From: CAWATZ01 sp963784995
GTDB lineage: Bacteria; Planctomycetota; Planctomycetia; Gemmatales; Gemmataceae
Assembly (NCBI GenBank): GCA_963784995.1
Contig: CAWATZ010000013.1
Span: forward strand, 1-64,000
Length of the DNA: 64,000 nucleotides
Direction of reading: 5' to 3'
The translations under genes and the position numbers were made by a program. Numbering within the stretch: the first letter of the stretch is position 1; the number at the start of each line of letters is the position of its first letter. The notes beneath the pieces are model-generated. The model did no database searches, was not told where the DNA came from, and was given only the letters and a program-made list of their open reading frames with translations. Positions 35,323 to 43,679 of this stretch are shown piece after piece.

Positions 35323-36336
35323 TGACGTTTCAGCTGACCGCAACTCTCACAATCCTGGCCTATGCGTTGCTGCTCGACAGGTTGCTCGGCGAATACCCGG
35401 CGCGGCTGCACCCGGTCGTCTGGATCGGCAAGACCATTTCGCTCTTGCTCTGGCTGGCTCCCCGTGCCGGCTGGTGGCGGCCGTTTCTCTTCGGCATTTT
35501 CCTGGCGCTGGCGGTGACCACACTCAGCGTCACGGTCGCGGTCGCGGCCCTGCGCCTGGCAGATCGGATCCCGGTGCTGGAAATCGTGGTCGGGACGTTC
35601 CTGCTTAAAGCCTCTTTTGCACTCCGCGAACTCGGGGCCGCGGCCGGCCGGGTCCGGACTGCGATCGAGGCCGGCGACCTGCCCCGGGCTCGCGAAGCCC
35701 TCCGCTCCCTGTGCAGCCGCGATCCGGCTCACCTCGACGAGGAAGCGCTGCTGGCCGCCGCGGTGCAGTCGCTGGGAGAGAACGCCTCGGACAGCTTTGT
35801 CGCGCCGCTGTTTTATTTCTGCTTGTTCGGCATTCCGGGAGCCATCGGGTATCGGGCCGTCAACACCCTGGACAGCATGGTCGGCTATCGGGGTCCCTTC
35901 GAGGCCCTGGGCAAGTTTCAGCGCCCGGCTGGATGACCTGGCCAACTGGGTGCCCGCCCGGCTGACCGCCGGCTTGCTGCTCCTGGCTGGTCTGGTCACC
36001 GGCTGCAACGTCAGGCGTGGCTTCTGGATCTGCCGCCGGGACGGTGCGACAACGCCCAGCCCCAACGGCGGCCGGCCGATGGCGGCCGTGGCCGGCCTGC
36101 TCGGCGTCCGGCTCGAGAAGAAGGGCGCATACGCCCTCGGCGATCCCGACAAGCCCGTGACTCCCGCGACCGTGAGACAGGCCTGGCGCCTGGTCCGTGT
36201 CATGGGATGGTTGGCGGTGGTTCTGTGCTGTGCGGGGATCGTCGGCCTTCACCTGGCGGCAACCTTCACCTTCAGGGACTTGCCCCCGGCGACCACGGTG
36301 CGTCCTTTCGGGGCTTGCCTGTTTTGGTGCGGGTGA
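35319..36336 (+). pseudogene. cobD: Adenosylcobinamide-phosphate synthase CobD/CbiB, frameshifted
   Basis: Integral membrane enzyme that attaches aminopropanol to cobyric acid. The first frame (ATG 35319, overlapping the cobT stop) has the family start LLLDRLLGEYPARLHPVVWI and NTLDSMVGYRGP, but breaks at about 35920 and ends at 35936. The adjacent frame resumes with SARLDDLANWVPARLTAGLL and continues through the conserved PSPNGGRPMAAVAGLLGVRL to a stop at 36336. Joined, the product is about 339 residues, normal for CbiB. One extra base explains the break. If real, late cobalamin assembly would be blocked here. Confidence 0.9.
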
Positions 36337-36475
36337 TAGAATCACTCTCAGACATTGGGGTCACTCCTCAACGTGAGCGTTACCGCGTTTGACCGCAGGT
36401 ATCGTTGATGGTGTGTGTCACGGATGCTGGGAGGAACCGAGAAAAGCAGCGTAAGTCAAGGAAAGACAAGGGTTT

Positions 36476-36549
36476 GGGGGTGTAGCTCAATTGGTTAGAG
36501 CACCGGACTGTCGATCCGGAGGTTGCGGGTTCGAGTCCCGTCGCCCTCG
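36476..36549 (+). tRNA. tRNA-Asp (anticodon GTC)
   Basis: 74-nt cloverleaf: 7-bp acceptor stem GGGGGTG/CGCCCTC, D arm GCTC/GAGC, anticodon stem CCGGA/TCCGG around loop CTGTCGA (anticodon GTC), T arm GCGGG/CCCGT with TTCGAGT loop and discriminator G. The 3' CCA is not encoded. A strong terminator follows directly. Confidence 0.95.
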
Positions 36550-36557
36550 CTGAAATA

Positions 36558-36597
36558 AAGAGCCGCAGGTCAAGGACTTGCGGCTCTTGCTGTTTTT
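36558..36597 (+). terminator. Rho-independent terminator of tRNA-Asp
   Basis: 14-bp stem AAGAGCCGCAGGTC / GACTTGCGGCTCTT with an AAG loop, followed by GCTGTTTTT, starting 9 nt after the tRNA. Confidence 0.85.
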
Positions 36598-36859
36598 CAG
36601 GAAAGTACTCTTGTTCTCGGTTTTTGCAGCAATTTGGTAGCAGTGTGGTCGTCACATCGCGGTAACGTTGGTACACCGGCAGACGGAACCGCCTGCACGG
36701 CTTGGCGGCATCAGGCAGGCTGCTTGGAGGAAGCTCTCAACCTGATCTCCCAGCCGGCCCCTGATCCGCTTGAACCCGGTGCCGCCATTTGACGGAATGC
36801 CGGAATTGATGCAGCCTTTCGAGAGGGACAAGGCTTGACGTGCAGAAAGGAGCAGACCA

Positions 36860-37507
36860 ATGGCAAAACCGGATACGCAGCTGGTCGTCGTGGCGGGCAT
36901 CAAACTGCTTGCTGCCGTTGGGGTTGCCTGCGTCGTGTACCAGGGGATCGCTTCCCTCTTTCCCCAGGACACCTGGCCCCCAAAAGACGAGCGTGAAGAG
37001 AAGGCGGCCATTGCCCATTACAAGGAGAAGCTCCGCATGGGCGACAGCCCCCTGAGCCCGAGAACGCCCGAGGACACGGCACGTTACCTGAGCCGGATCA
37101 TTGACTACGAGGTCCAGAAGGGCGAGCGAAAAGTAGGCCGCGAGTACGTCGTCCAGGCGATCACCCAGAAGCTGGACGACCGGGTGGAGTTTCTTACCAG
37201 TCGCCCGGAATCGAAAGACTTGATCGCCAGAATGCGAGACGGCCTGAAAAAGCGGGATGGCCTGGCTCGGCTCATCGCCCTGTACGAGCGGCGACCAGGG
37301 GCCGCGGCGAGCAAGGAGCAGAAGGACAGCTTCGATCAGGACCTCAAGGAGTTGTCCGCTCAGTATTGTGGGACTGCCTTCAACCCGTCTGCGTGCCCCG
37401 AAGTGGCTGTGGAGATGAGAAATACGTATCGAGCCAGGTTGGAGCCAGCAAAACAAGATCCGCGATTGAAGGATGTTATTGAGGAGATTCTGAGACAACA
37501 AGAGTGA
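36860..37507 (+). CDS. Membrane-anchored protein of unknown function
   Basis: Protein of 215 residues. One transmembrane helix (about residues 8-30, LVVVAGIKLLAAVGVACVVY) is followed by a charged, mostly helical domain (ERKVGREYVVQAITQKLDDR, LKKRDGLARLIALYERRPG) with two cysteines near the end (YCGTAFNPSACPE). ATG 36860 follows GAAAGGAGCAGACCA, a good ribosome site. No family is recognised. It converges on the lactonase gene. Confidence 0.7.
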   Translation: MAKPDTQLVVVAGIKLLAAVGVACVVYQGIASLFPQDTWPPKDEREEKAAIAHYKEKLRMGDSPLSPRTPEDTARYLSRIIDYEVQKGERKVGREYVVQAITQKLDDRVEFLTSRPESKDLIARMRDGLKKRDGLARLIALYERRPGAAASKEQKDSFDQDLKELSAQYCGTAFNPSACPEVAVEMRNTYRARLEPAKQDPRLKDVIEEILRQQE

Positions 37508-37561
37508 CCCTGCCACGCAAACCTCTTGCACTGGAGAGCGATTCCTCCGGCGCAGCCGTTT

Positions 37562-38352
37562 TCAGTCGTAGAAAGCGGGGGCGTGCTGGAAGCGCGGCCA
37601 GGCGTCCGGGTCGTGGCCGGTGACGACCAGGGCATCGGTCTTGTCGGCCAGAGCCTTGAGCTTGCGCACCGGCGCACGGCATCGACGGCGGAGACCAGGA
37701 AGCCCGGCAGTGCCTTTTCCTCCCAGTGATCCATCGTGTACGCGGCATCCACGGTCAGCAACACCCGGCCGGTTCGGGGCAGTGTGATCAGGAAGGACTG
37801 ATGTCCTGGGGAATGACCCGGCGTGCAGACCATGACAATGGAGCCGTCGCCGTAAAGGTCGTAGTAGTCGGTGGTTTCCCCTTCCAGGAACTGCCACTTC
37901 AGGCCGGGCTTGTCGAAGTCCTTGCGCACGTACCCTCCCACCGCGAACCAGTCCGGGGTGAAAGCATACTGGTACTCGGAACGCTGCACCAGATGGGTGG
38001 CGTTGGGGAACCGGCCGATGGCTCCGGTGTGGTCGAGGTGCAGGTGCGATTGCAACACGAAGCGCACGCTTTCCGGCGGGAGGTTGAGTTGCTGCACCTG
38101 GTTGAGGCAGCCTTCCTGCTCCTGCATGACCGGCCAGTAGACCTTGGTGGCATTGCCCCAGTGGCCGCGTGGGTCCGTGGCGCACTCGACGGCGTTGCCG
38201 CCGTCGATGATCACGTTGCCCCGGGGGTGGGTGATCAGGAACCACGGGACGGGGATCTCGTAAGGCTCGCCCAGGCCCTGGTTCATCTTGATGTTGTGGA
38301 CCTTGCAGCGCAGCGTCCCGGTCTTCAGCAGGTACAGCCGGATGGTGCTCAT
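37562..38352 (-). pseudogene. AHL-lactonase-like MBL-fold hydrolase, frameshifted
   Basis: Metallo-beta-lactamase-fold protein of the AiiA/AttM N-acyl homoserine lactonase type; such enzymes open the lactone ring of quorum signals. The metal motif H103-L-H-L-D107-H108 (SHLHLDHTG), the CTPGHSPGHQS segment and D202 in LLTVDAAY are intact. At about 37665 the frame shifts; the next frame gives KLKALADKTDALVVTGHDPD AWPRFQHAPAFYD and a stop at 37562, the natural end of the family. Joined length is about 263 residues. Unshifted, the frame runs on to 37360 as non-family sequence. Confidence 0.83.
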
Positions 38353-38423
38353 CCTTCATCCTCGGCCTGGCTTCCTCCCAACCTGCGCATCCCACCTGGG
38401 GCGCAGCGGGCGACACGTGAGCT

Positions 38424-39419
38424 TCACCGCTTCTCCGCCTTCAGCTTCTCGATGAGGAAGTCAGTCATCGCCTTGTGCTTCACGTCGGGCGCACCGGGAT
38501 AGACCAGCTCGCACTCGACGCCGGCGGCCTTGCATTTCTCCTGCAACTTCACGCCGTAGTTGGCCGTGTGCGTCGGGTCTTTCTGCGGCTTCCCCAGTTC
38601 GGGCGGACTGCCGTAGATCAGGTAGATCGGTGGGTCGTCGGCGCTGACGTGTTCGATGGGCGAGTATTCCTTGATCCACGGCAGGATCTTCTCCCGCGCG
38701 GCGAGAAATTCGGCGAAGCGCGTGTCGCGTGTCTTGAGGTCTTTTGGGTCCATGAAGCCGAAGGCGTGGCCGCCGTAGCGGCTATTAGGCGTCCACTCCT
38801 TCAGCTGCTGCGGGTCGAGCGAAGTCTGCGCGCCGTTCACCGCCGCGCACCACAGTCGGGTGGATTCGCGGGCCACGGGATCGTTGCTCTTGGGGTCGGC
38901 CATGTCGTCGTGGAAGGCCAACCACAAGCTGCTGCACGCACCCGCCGAGCCGCCTGACGCGCCGATGCGTTTCTTGTCGAGGTTCCACTCGCCGGCCTTG
39001 CTGCGGACGAACTGTAACGCTCGTGCCGCGTCGTGCAGCGGCCACTTGACCGGCGGCTTCACGTCAGCCAGCTGCGCTTGCCACGAGTAGCGGTAGTTGA
39101 TCGAAACGACCGAGATGCCCGAGGCGAGACATTGCTTCAACCCGCCTGGATTTTTCTTGTCTCCGGCGACCCAGCCGCCGCCGTGGATGAAGAACAGCAA
39201 CGGCGTCGGCCTGTCCGACCTGGCCTTGTAAAAATCGAGGATTTGCCGTTCATGCTTGCCGTAGGCGACGTTGGCCATCGTCGGCTCGGGCAGAGCGGCT
39301 TGTTTCTCAGCGGGCTGGGATGCCGTTTGAGGCTGCGCAGGCGCCACCGCCAGCACCACCAGGGCACCGGTCAGGACGAGCGAAACGAGGAGCAGGAGTT
39401 TGGCTGGTTTGCATCGCAT
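38424..39419 (-). CDS. Exported alpha/beta hydrolase (esterase/lipase type)
   Basis: Protein of 331 residues with a signal peptide (about 1-27). The HGGGW oxyanion motif (LLFFIHGGGWVAGD), the GASGGSAG segment carrying the GxSxG nucleophile Ser, and a late His in DVKHKAMTDF mark a hormone-sensitive-lipase/BD-FAE-like carboxylesterase acting outside the cytoplasm. ATG 39419 is preferred since a TTGGAG ribosome site lies 9 nt upstream; an alternative ATG at 39425 is too close to it. The substrate is unknown; relatives are often found with polysaccharide degradation. Confidence 0.87.
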   Translation of the reverse strand: MRCKPAKLLLLVSLVLTGALVVLAVAPAQPQTASQPAEKQAALPEPTMANVAYGKHERQILDFYKARSDRPTPLLFFIHGGGWVAGDKKNPGGLKQCLASGISVVSINYRYSWQAQLADVKPPVKWPLHDAARALQFVRSKAGEWNLDKKRIGASGGSAGACSSLWLAFHDDMADPKSNDPVARESTRLWCAAVNGAQTSLDPQQLKEWTPNSRYGGHAFGFMDPKDLKTRDTRFAEFLAAREKILPWIKEYSPIEHVSADDPPIYLIYGSPPELGKPQKDPTHTANYGVKLQEKCKAAGVECELVYPGAPDVKHKAMTDFLIEKLKAEKR

Positions 39420-39545
39420 GACCATGATCTCCAACCTGGCGACAATTCAGTGTTGTCCAGCAAGCCATCGAGCCACGATGCGATCATCGTAGGCTCAAAC
39501 CGACTGAAAGACAAACACGACTGTTGACGATCAGGAAGTCAGGGT

Positions 39546-39606
39546 CCGTAGCCGCAGGCTTTAGCCTGCGCCCTGCCCCCGCGCAGGCTAAAGCCTGCGG
39601 CTACGG
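39546..39606. repeat. Palindromic repeat (family E)
   Basis: 26-bp arms: CCGTAGCCGCAGGCTTTAGC-CTGCGC and its exact complement, with a 9-bp CCCTGCCCC loop. Isolated hairpin in the 39420-39727 gap; no gene is seen in the rest. Confidence 0.85.
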
Positions 39607-39727
39607 GCGGCCCCTCCTTTCCTGATCGTCAATAGCACCGAAGAAGTTTCGCGGGAGCAGCCAGAGAAGCATCCCCGCCGACGAGAAGACAAACTCCCTT
39701 GTGGGCTCCTGCTATCATAAGCTGGTG

Positions 39728-39799
39728 ATGGTCGAGCAGCGACAGGAAGTTAAGCGCAGCCGCCGAACAGATGCTAAAGCAGGCCGACCACACGATTGA
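39728..39799 (+). pseudogene. Possible tail of a lost cassette ORF
   Basis: A frame ending MVEQRQEVKRSRRTDAKAGR-PHD with a stop one nucleotide before repeat copy 1, exactly as four later ORFs stop before their repeats. The frame is open back to about 39625 but has no clear start, so it may be the truncated 3' end of a former cassette gene. Confidence 0.35.
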
Positions 39800-39800
39800 T

Positions 39801-39857
39801 GTTTTGCCAAGTTCACTGTCACGCCCGGGTGAGGCGGCTTTGGGCCTTGGTCTTCGG
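39801..39857 (+). repeat. attC-like repeat copy 1
   Basis: GTTTTGCCAAGTTCACTGTC then ACGCCCGGGTGAGGCGGCTT and TGGGCCTTGGTCTTCGG. Most divergent of six copies. GCCGAAC lies 23 bp upstream (39772-39778), a possible outer partner of the distal TTCGG. Confidence 0.7.
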
Positions 39858-39874
39858 CCACAGGGAGTCCACAA

Positions 39875-40354
39875 ATGCGACAGACGCTAGCTCATCTATC
39901 GAAGGAGGATGTTGCTGGGAGCTACTTCAACCCCGATTTGGGGGCGAGCGGCCTTCGCCTGACCCTTTCCCTCGATGGCCAGGCGCGGCTGGAAAAGTGG
40001 CAGGATCTCGGGGGAAGGTGGACGCTGCTCCGGACGGGTAAGTTCCTCATCGTGGGCCCGGTGATCCTGACGACATTTCGGGCCTTCGGCTGGTGTGCAA
40101 CCTCCTTTGCTCAAGATGGTGAACTGCATGTCCGGCGTCTCTGTCTCAGGCGGGTGGTTGATGATCCGGGGTTGTTGGAATGGTACTATGTGCTTGCGCC
40201 CTCTGATTCGGTGCAGGCGCTGGATCGGGCCGTGCAAGAGAATCAGCCGCACTTGGACCGCCTGGAGTCAACCTTCTTCGGGGCTCGTCTCTTCTTCCAA
40301 GAGCGGAAGAAGACGGCCCTGCCAGGTCCGGCAGCAGATCTGCAACGCGAATGA
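39875..40354 (+). CDS. Hypothetical cassette-like protein 1
   Basis: Protein of 159 residues, starting 18 nt after repeat copy 1 (ATG after CAGGGAGTCCACAA) and stopping 2 nt before copy 2. Segments include SGLRLTLSLDGQARLEKWQD and GRWTLLRTGKFLIVG, a beta-rich pattern, and its last residues LQRE are encoded by the conserved repeat edge. Not recognised as any family. No signal peptide. Confidence 0.6.
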   Translation: MRQTLAHLSKEDVAGSYFNPDLGASGLRLTLSLDGQARLEKWQDLGGRWTLLRTGKFLIVGPVILTTFRAFGWCATSFAQDGELHVRRLCLRRVVDDPGLLEWYYVLAPSDSVQALDRAVQENQPHLDRLESTFFGARLFFQERKKTALPGPAADLQRE

Positions 40355-40355
40355 A

Positions 40356-40412
40356 GTCTTGCCGAGTTCACAGCCGCGCCCGCGTGAGCCGGCTGTGGAG
40401 TCCGGCGTTCGA
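40356..40412 (+). repeat. attC-like repeat copy 2
   Basis: GTCTTGCCGAGTTCACAGCC then GCGCCCGCGTGAGCCGGCTG and TGGAGTCCGGCGTTCGA. Inner stem GCCGAGTTCAC / GTGAGCCGGC. The preceding ORF stops 2 nt before; the next starts 19 nt after. Confidence 0.8.
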
Positions 40413-40430
40413 CACTTGGAGGGCATCCTG

Positions 40431-40760
40431 ATGGATTCTCGCGATGAGGCAATGGCCGACCTGATCGCTTGCGGGTTCCATGCCCAGCGTTGGGACTGTT
40501 ACGCGCCTGGTGCTTTTGCCGTAGCCAGTGAGGTCATTGACATCGGCAACGACATCCGCCTCCTGAGGCACATGGTCGTTGTCGTTCCGGACAAAGGTGG
40601 CTGGTCGCTCCGCTCCGCATTTCCCGTGGGTGTGGAGAGTGTTCCTCTCGCACAAGCGGTCAGTGCGGCGAGAGTTTTGGTTTGCGATCTGCGGGACTTT
40701 GGCCTCCCGAAGTGCTACCGTGCCGAACCAGGTCCGGCAACAGACCTGCAACGTGAATGA
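40431..40760 (+). CDS. Hypothetical cassette-like protein 2
   Basis: Protein of 109 residues from ATG 40431, which follows TTGGAGGGCATCCTG. Soluble, with segments ADLIACGFHAQRWDCYAPGA and VVVVPDKGGWSLRSAFPVGV. It ends PATDLQRE, the same last residues as the preceding cassette because both read into the same repeat edge. Stops 2 nt before repeat copy 3. A longer reading from 40095 lies over the previous gene and is rejected. Function unknown. Confidence 0.6.
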   Translation: MDSRDEAMADLIACGFHAQRWDCYAPGAFAVASEVIDIGNDIRLLRHMVVVVPDKGGWSLRSAFPVGVESVPLAQAVSAARVLVCDLRDFGLPKCYRAEPGPATDLQRE

Positions 40761-40761
40761 A

Positions 40762-40818
40762 GTCTTGCCGAGTTCCCTGTCGTGCCCGCCTGAGCCGGCT
40801 GCGGAGTTCGGCGTTCAG
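40762..40818 (+). repeat. attC-like repeat copy 3
   Basis: GTCTTGCCGAGTTCCCTGTC then GTGCCCGCCTGAGCCGGCTG and CGGAGTTCGGCGTTCAG. Here GCCGAAC at 40722-40728 is the exact complement of GTTCGGC at 40805-40811, giving an outer stem of attC type. Confidence 0.8.
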
Positions 40819-40835
40819 CGGAGGAGGGCTTCCGG

Positions 40836-41168
40836 ATGTGGTTGCCTTACGACAACGGGGCGACCGACGGCCAGGCCGGCAGCGAGGGCGGCGTTATCCT
40901 CCGAGACGAGGAACACGATCTGGGTGCGAGGATCACTCTGGAGCGGGACTGCTCGCACGGCGTTCCGTTTGCTGTCACCTGCGGCATCTACGGTTGGTTT
41001 TTCCACACGCGCTTTGTGAGGTCGGAGGCAGAGGCCGAATTCCAGGCCATGCAGGACGGACTGGCCGCGATTCTGTACATCATCCCGGGTGTCGATGATC
41101 CTGGGTGCGATGCGAAAATGGAGATGGTTGGTGAAGCCATCAGCGGATTCGTGGCCCGCTTTCCGTAA
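40836..41168 (+). CDS. Hypothetical cassette-like protein 3
   Basis: Protein of 110 residues starting 18 nt after repeat copy 3 with a GGAGGAGGG ribosome site. Acidic and soluble; segments GGVILRDEEHDLGARITLER, SHGVPFAVTCGIYGWFFHTR and MQDGLAAILYIIPG suggest a small alpha/beta fold of the kind seen among immunity or SMI1-like proteins, but no family is assigned. Unlike the neighbours, it is followed by a second gene before the next repeat. Confidence 0.6.
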   Translation: MWLPYDNGATDGQAGSEGGVILRDEEHDLGARITLERDCSHGVPFAVTCGIYGWFFHTRFVRSEAEAEFQAMQDGLAAILYIIPGVDDPGCDAKMEMVGEAISGFVARFP

Positions 41169-41278
41169 ACAAGACATAGCGAAACACCCAGCTTCATCGA
41201 GCCGGATGGACCTTGCGAACAACGGCGGCATCACGTCCAGCAAAGACAACTGAAGGCGACCCTGAATGAGGAGTTCCC

Positions 41279-42430
41279 TTGAGCCAGTTGACTCGTCGAA
41301 CTTTCATCGGCACCGGCGCAGCCGGTGTGGTCCTCGCGGGGAATCGCCGCTGGGCGGCGGCTGCCGACTCCGAGCGCAGCGAAGTCGTCCACTTCCGGTC
41401 CGACGGGCTCAACCTGTCGCCCAGCGAATACGCCGGGCTGCTGGCCAGGCTGGCGAAGGAGGGCCAGGCCGACGCGGATCGTTATCTCGCGGACGGCTGT
41501 GTCGCCAAACTGGAGGAGCAGTTCGCCAGGGTGCTCGGCAAGGAGCGGGCGGTGTTCGTTCCGACGGGAACGCTGGCCAACCACCTGGCCATCCGCTGCC
41601 AGGCCGGCGGGAAGAGCCGAGTGCTCGTTCAGGCGGAGAGCCACGTCTACCGCGACTCGCTCGACTGCGTCCCGACGCTCAGCCACCTCAACCTGGTTCC
41701 CCTGGCGGCCGACAGGGCGACCGTGCCGGTCGGCGAGATCGAAGAGGCGTACCGGCGGGCGACGGATCGTCCCTTCCCGCTCCAGGTCGGCGTCATCTCC
41801 CTCGAAAGCCCCGTGCGGCGAAAGCTCGGCGAAGCGTTTGACCTGGACGAGATGAAGAAGATCGCGGCCTTCGCACGCAAGCACGACATCCGGATGCACC
41901 TGGACGGCGCCCGGTTGTGGATCGCGTCGGCCTATACCGGCGTGACGCCGGCGGAGTACGCGGTCCTCTTCGATACGGTGTACGTCTCGCTCTACAAGTA
42001 TTTCAACGCGGGCACGGGCGCGATCCTGGCCGGGCCGCGGGGGGTGATCGACCAGGTTGCGCAGGCCCGGAAGGTGTTCGGTGGGGGCCTGTACCAGGCA
42101 TGGCCCTACGCGGCGGTGGCCCTCCATTACCTGGACGGGTTCGCGGAGCGATTTCATAAGGCGGTCGCGACGGCACGGGCGCTTTTCGCCCGCCTCCAGG
42201 AGCACCCGCGCTTCCGCATCGAGCAGGTGCCGCACGGCACCAACATCGTCAAGCTGGACGTGAAAGGCGTTGATGGCACGAAGTATCAGGCCGCGTTGCA
42301 GAGCCGCGGCGTCTTGATCAACAACCCGGGGCGGGACGGTGCGGGGGTTCTGCTGGTGGTCAACGAGTCGTTGAACCGGCGCACGGCTGAGGATCTGGTA
42401 AAGACCTTCATCGAGGCACTGCCGGATTAG
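41279..42430 (+). CDS. Threonine-aldolase/beta-eliminating-lyase family enzyme with Tat signal
   Basis: PLP enzyme of 383 residues of the aminotransferase-class-I-fold GLY1/beta-eliminating lyase group; it would cleave threonine to glycine and acetaldehyde or a related beta-hydroxy amino acid. The PLP lysine lies in VSLYKYFNAGTGAIL, the Asp in IRMHLDGARLW, and the glycine-rich FVPTGTLANHLA binds phosphate. The first 28 residues carry a twin-arginine motif (TRRTFIGTGAAGVVLAG), which would export the folded enzyme, unusual for this family. It begins with TTG 41279 after GAGGAG. It lies in the interval between repeat copies 3 and 4 with protein 3. Confidence 0.87.
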   Translation: MSQLTRRTFIGTGAAGVVLAGNRRWAAAADSERSEVVHFRSDGLNLSPSEYAGLLARLAKEGQADADRYLADGCVAKLEEQFARVLGKERAVFVPTGTLANHLAIRCQAGGKSRVLVQAESHVYRDSLDCVPTLSHLNLVPLAADRATVPVGEIEEAYRRATDRPFPLQVGVISLESPVRRKLGEAFDLDEMKKIAAFARKHDIRMHLDGARLWIASAYTGVTPAEYAVLFDTVYVSLYKYFNAGTGAILAGPRGVIDQVAQARKVFGGGLYQAWPYAAVALHYLDGFAERFHKAVATARALFARLQEHPRFRIEQVPHGTNIVKLDVKGVDGTKYQAALQSRGVLINNPGRDGAGVLLVVNESLNRRTAEDLVKTFIEALPD

Positions 42431-42554
42431 CAGTGTGGCCGAGCGGCTCGGCCGTGGCCTCCCAAGACGGGCGGGGAGGGCCTTCAACGGGTGAGTGCCC
42501 GTCGCGAGATGCCACGAAGACCGGCAAAGCGCCAGCTGTCTACTCTACTGATTC

Positions 42555-42612
42555 AATCTCGCCGAGTTCCCTGCCGTGCCCGCGTGAGTCGGCTGAGGAG
42601 TTTGGCGTTCGG
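42555..42612 (+). repeat. attC-like repeat copy 4
   Basis: AATCTCGCCGAGTTCCCTGC then CGTGCCCGCGTGAGTCGGCT and GAGGAGTTTGGCGTTCGG. No ORF ends at its left edge; 42431-42554 shows no gene. The next ORF starts 18 nt after it. Confidence 0.8.
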
Positions 42613-42629
42613 CCCAAAAAGGCGCTGTG

Positions 42630-43091
42630 ATGGACGAGTGTCTCACTTACTTCCGGCAAGCCATCGAGCAACCCGGCTCTGTCCCCCCGTGGACAGAATG
42701 GTGGGCGGCACACGAAGAGTTGGTCCGGCGGTCGTTCGATCATGCGGATTACATCAGACTCAAGTTCCGTCGGCTGGATGCTGCTCGTACCATCCTGGAA
42801 AGGGTGGGTCAGCCGGCGACCGAGCCGCCGCAGATCGACTCGATCTATCGCACCTACTGCCCGCACTGTGGGGAGCGGCTGATGAAGTTCATCCCCGGCT
42901 TCACGCCGTCTCGGGAGGAGGTTATCGCCTTCGGACACCGTGCTGGGATCGAGCAGTGCCAGCGCGGGTACTGGTTGCATCCTGGGGTGTATTGCCCGTT
43001 GCGCTGCGTTTGGGTAAGGATGGCGTTTCGGTTCCCAGATCGTCCAATCCTGGGCGAACCGGATACTACAGCAGACCGGCCACCCGAGTGA
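42630..43091 (+). CDS. Hypothetical cassette-like protein 4
   Basis: Protein of 153 residues from ATG 42630 (overlapping a GTG in the same frame). Contains a Cys pair YCPHCGERLMKF, zinc-ribbon-like, followed by further cysteines at EQCQRG and YCPLRC. Helical N-terminus with WTEWWAAHEELVRRSFDHAD. Stops 2 nt before repeat copy 5. No family recognised. Confidence 0.6.
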   Translation: MDECLTYFRQAIEQPGSVPPWTEWWAAHEELVRRSFDHADYIRLKFRRLDAARTILERVGQPATEPPQIDSIYRTYCPHCGERLMKFIPGFTPSREEVIAFGHRAGIEQCQRGYWLHPGVYCPLRCVWVRMAFRFPDRPILGEPDTTADRPPE

Positions 43092-43092
43092 A

Positions 43093-43149
43093 AGCTTGCC
43101 GAGTTCACTGCCGTGCCTGCGTGAGCCGGCTGAGGTGCTTGGTGTTTGA
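43093..43149 (+). repeat. attC-like repeat copy 5
   Basis: AGCTTGCCGAGTTCACTGCC then GTGCCTGCGTGAGCCGGCTG and AGGTGCTTGGTGTTTGA. GGCGAAC lies 34 bp upstream at 43053-43059. Confidence 0.8.
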
Positions 43150-43159
43150 CTGGTGTGCG

Positions 43160-43621
43160 ATGCGAAAACTGGTTAGGCCTCGATTCCCTGTGTCGCTTGT
43201 CTTCGGCATAATGATCGTGCCGACAGGGATAGTGTTTGGCCCTTCGGGCGCGTTCCACCACCACATTGGGTTCGGCCGCCCGATCTTCTACATGGTTTGG
43301 AACGGTGAAGATCCAGCGCCTGGCAGCTTCCAACTCGTGGAGGGTTATGAAGTCTGGTTCGACCCCTTGAGGTTCGCCCTCCTGTTCCTGATCTGGTTGA
43401 CGGTCTTGGCGGTTGTCGTTATTGTCATCCGGGCTTTCCGCTGGGACAAGCAGTCTTTCAGCCAGATGAAACTCGTAGACCAACGCGAACCAGGCGCTGA
43501 AGCCCGTTGTCAAGACGCAGCGTTACCTCACTCGTCTGGCATCACTACCACTGTCAATAGGACGAGCGAAGACAGAATCAAGGCCGAACCGGACGCGCCC
43601 GCAGCCAGGCCACGCGATTGA
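43160..43621 (+). CDS. Hypothetical two-helix membrane cassette protein
   Basis: Protein of 153 residues starting 11 nt after repeat copy 5. Two hydrophobic helices (about residues 11-31 and 71-92; second LLFLIWLTVLAVVVIVIRAF) flank a loop that holds a histidine cluster (FHHHIGFG). The tail is hydrophilic. Stops 1 nt before repeat copy 6. The ribosome site is weak. No family recognised. Confidence 0.55.
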   Translation: MRKLVRPRFPVSLVFGIMIVPTGIVFGPSGAFHHHIGFGRPIFYMVWNGEDPAPGSFQLVEGYEVWFDPLRFALLFLIWLTVLAVVVIVIRAFRWDKQSFSQMKLVDQREPGAEARCQDAALPHSSGITTTVNRTSEDRIKAEPDAPAARPRD

Positions 43622-43679
43622 GTCCCGCCGAGTTCACATTCGTGCTCGCGTGAGCCAGCAGGGGAGCCTGGCCTCTCGG
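43622..43679 (+). repeat. attC-like repeat copy 6
   Basis: GTCCCGCCGAGTTCACATTC then GTGCTCGCGTGAGCCAGCAG and GGGAGCCTGGCCTCTCGG. GCCGAAC lies 33 bp upstream at 43583-43589. Together with copy 1 the most divergent; it ends the array seen here. Confidence 0.7.

Noticed and set aside
36380..36676. Minus-strand ORF of 98 residues covering the tRNA
   Set aside because: It is the antisense reading of tRNA-Asp and its terminator (the familiar GLEPATSGSTVRCSNQLSYTP-like artefact).
40095..40760. 221-residue frame covering cassette proteins 1 and 2
   Set aside because: Its first half overlaps protein 1 out of frame; the internal ATG at 40431 has a ribosome site right after the repeat.
39801..43679. 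CRISPR array
   Set aside because: Repeats are about 57 bp, divergent, and spaced 0.4-1.8 kb apart by genes, which no CRISPR array shows.
39801..43679. Repeats as simple transcription terminators
   Set aside because: Stems are imperfect, there are no T-runs after them, and the strict stop-before/start-after spacing is better explained by cassette boundaries.
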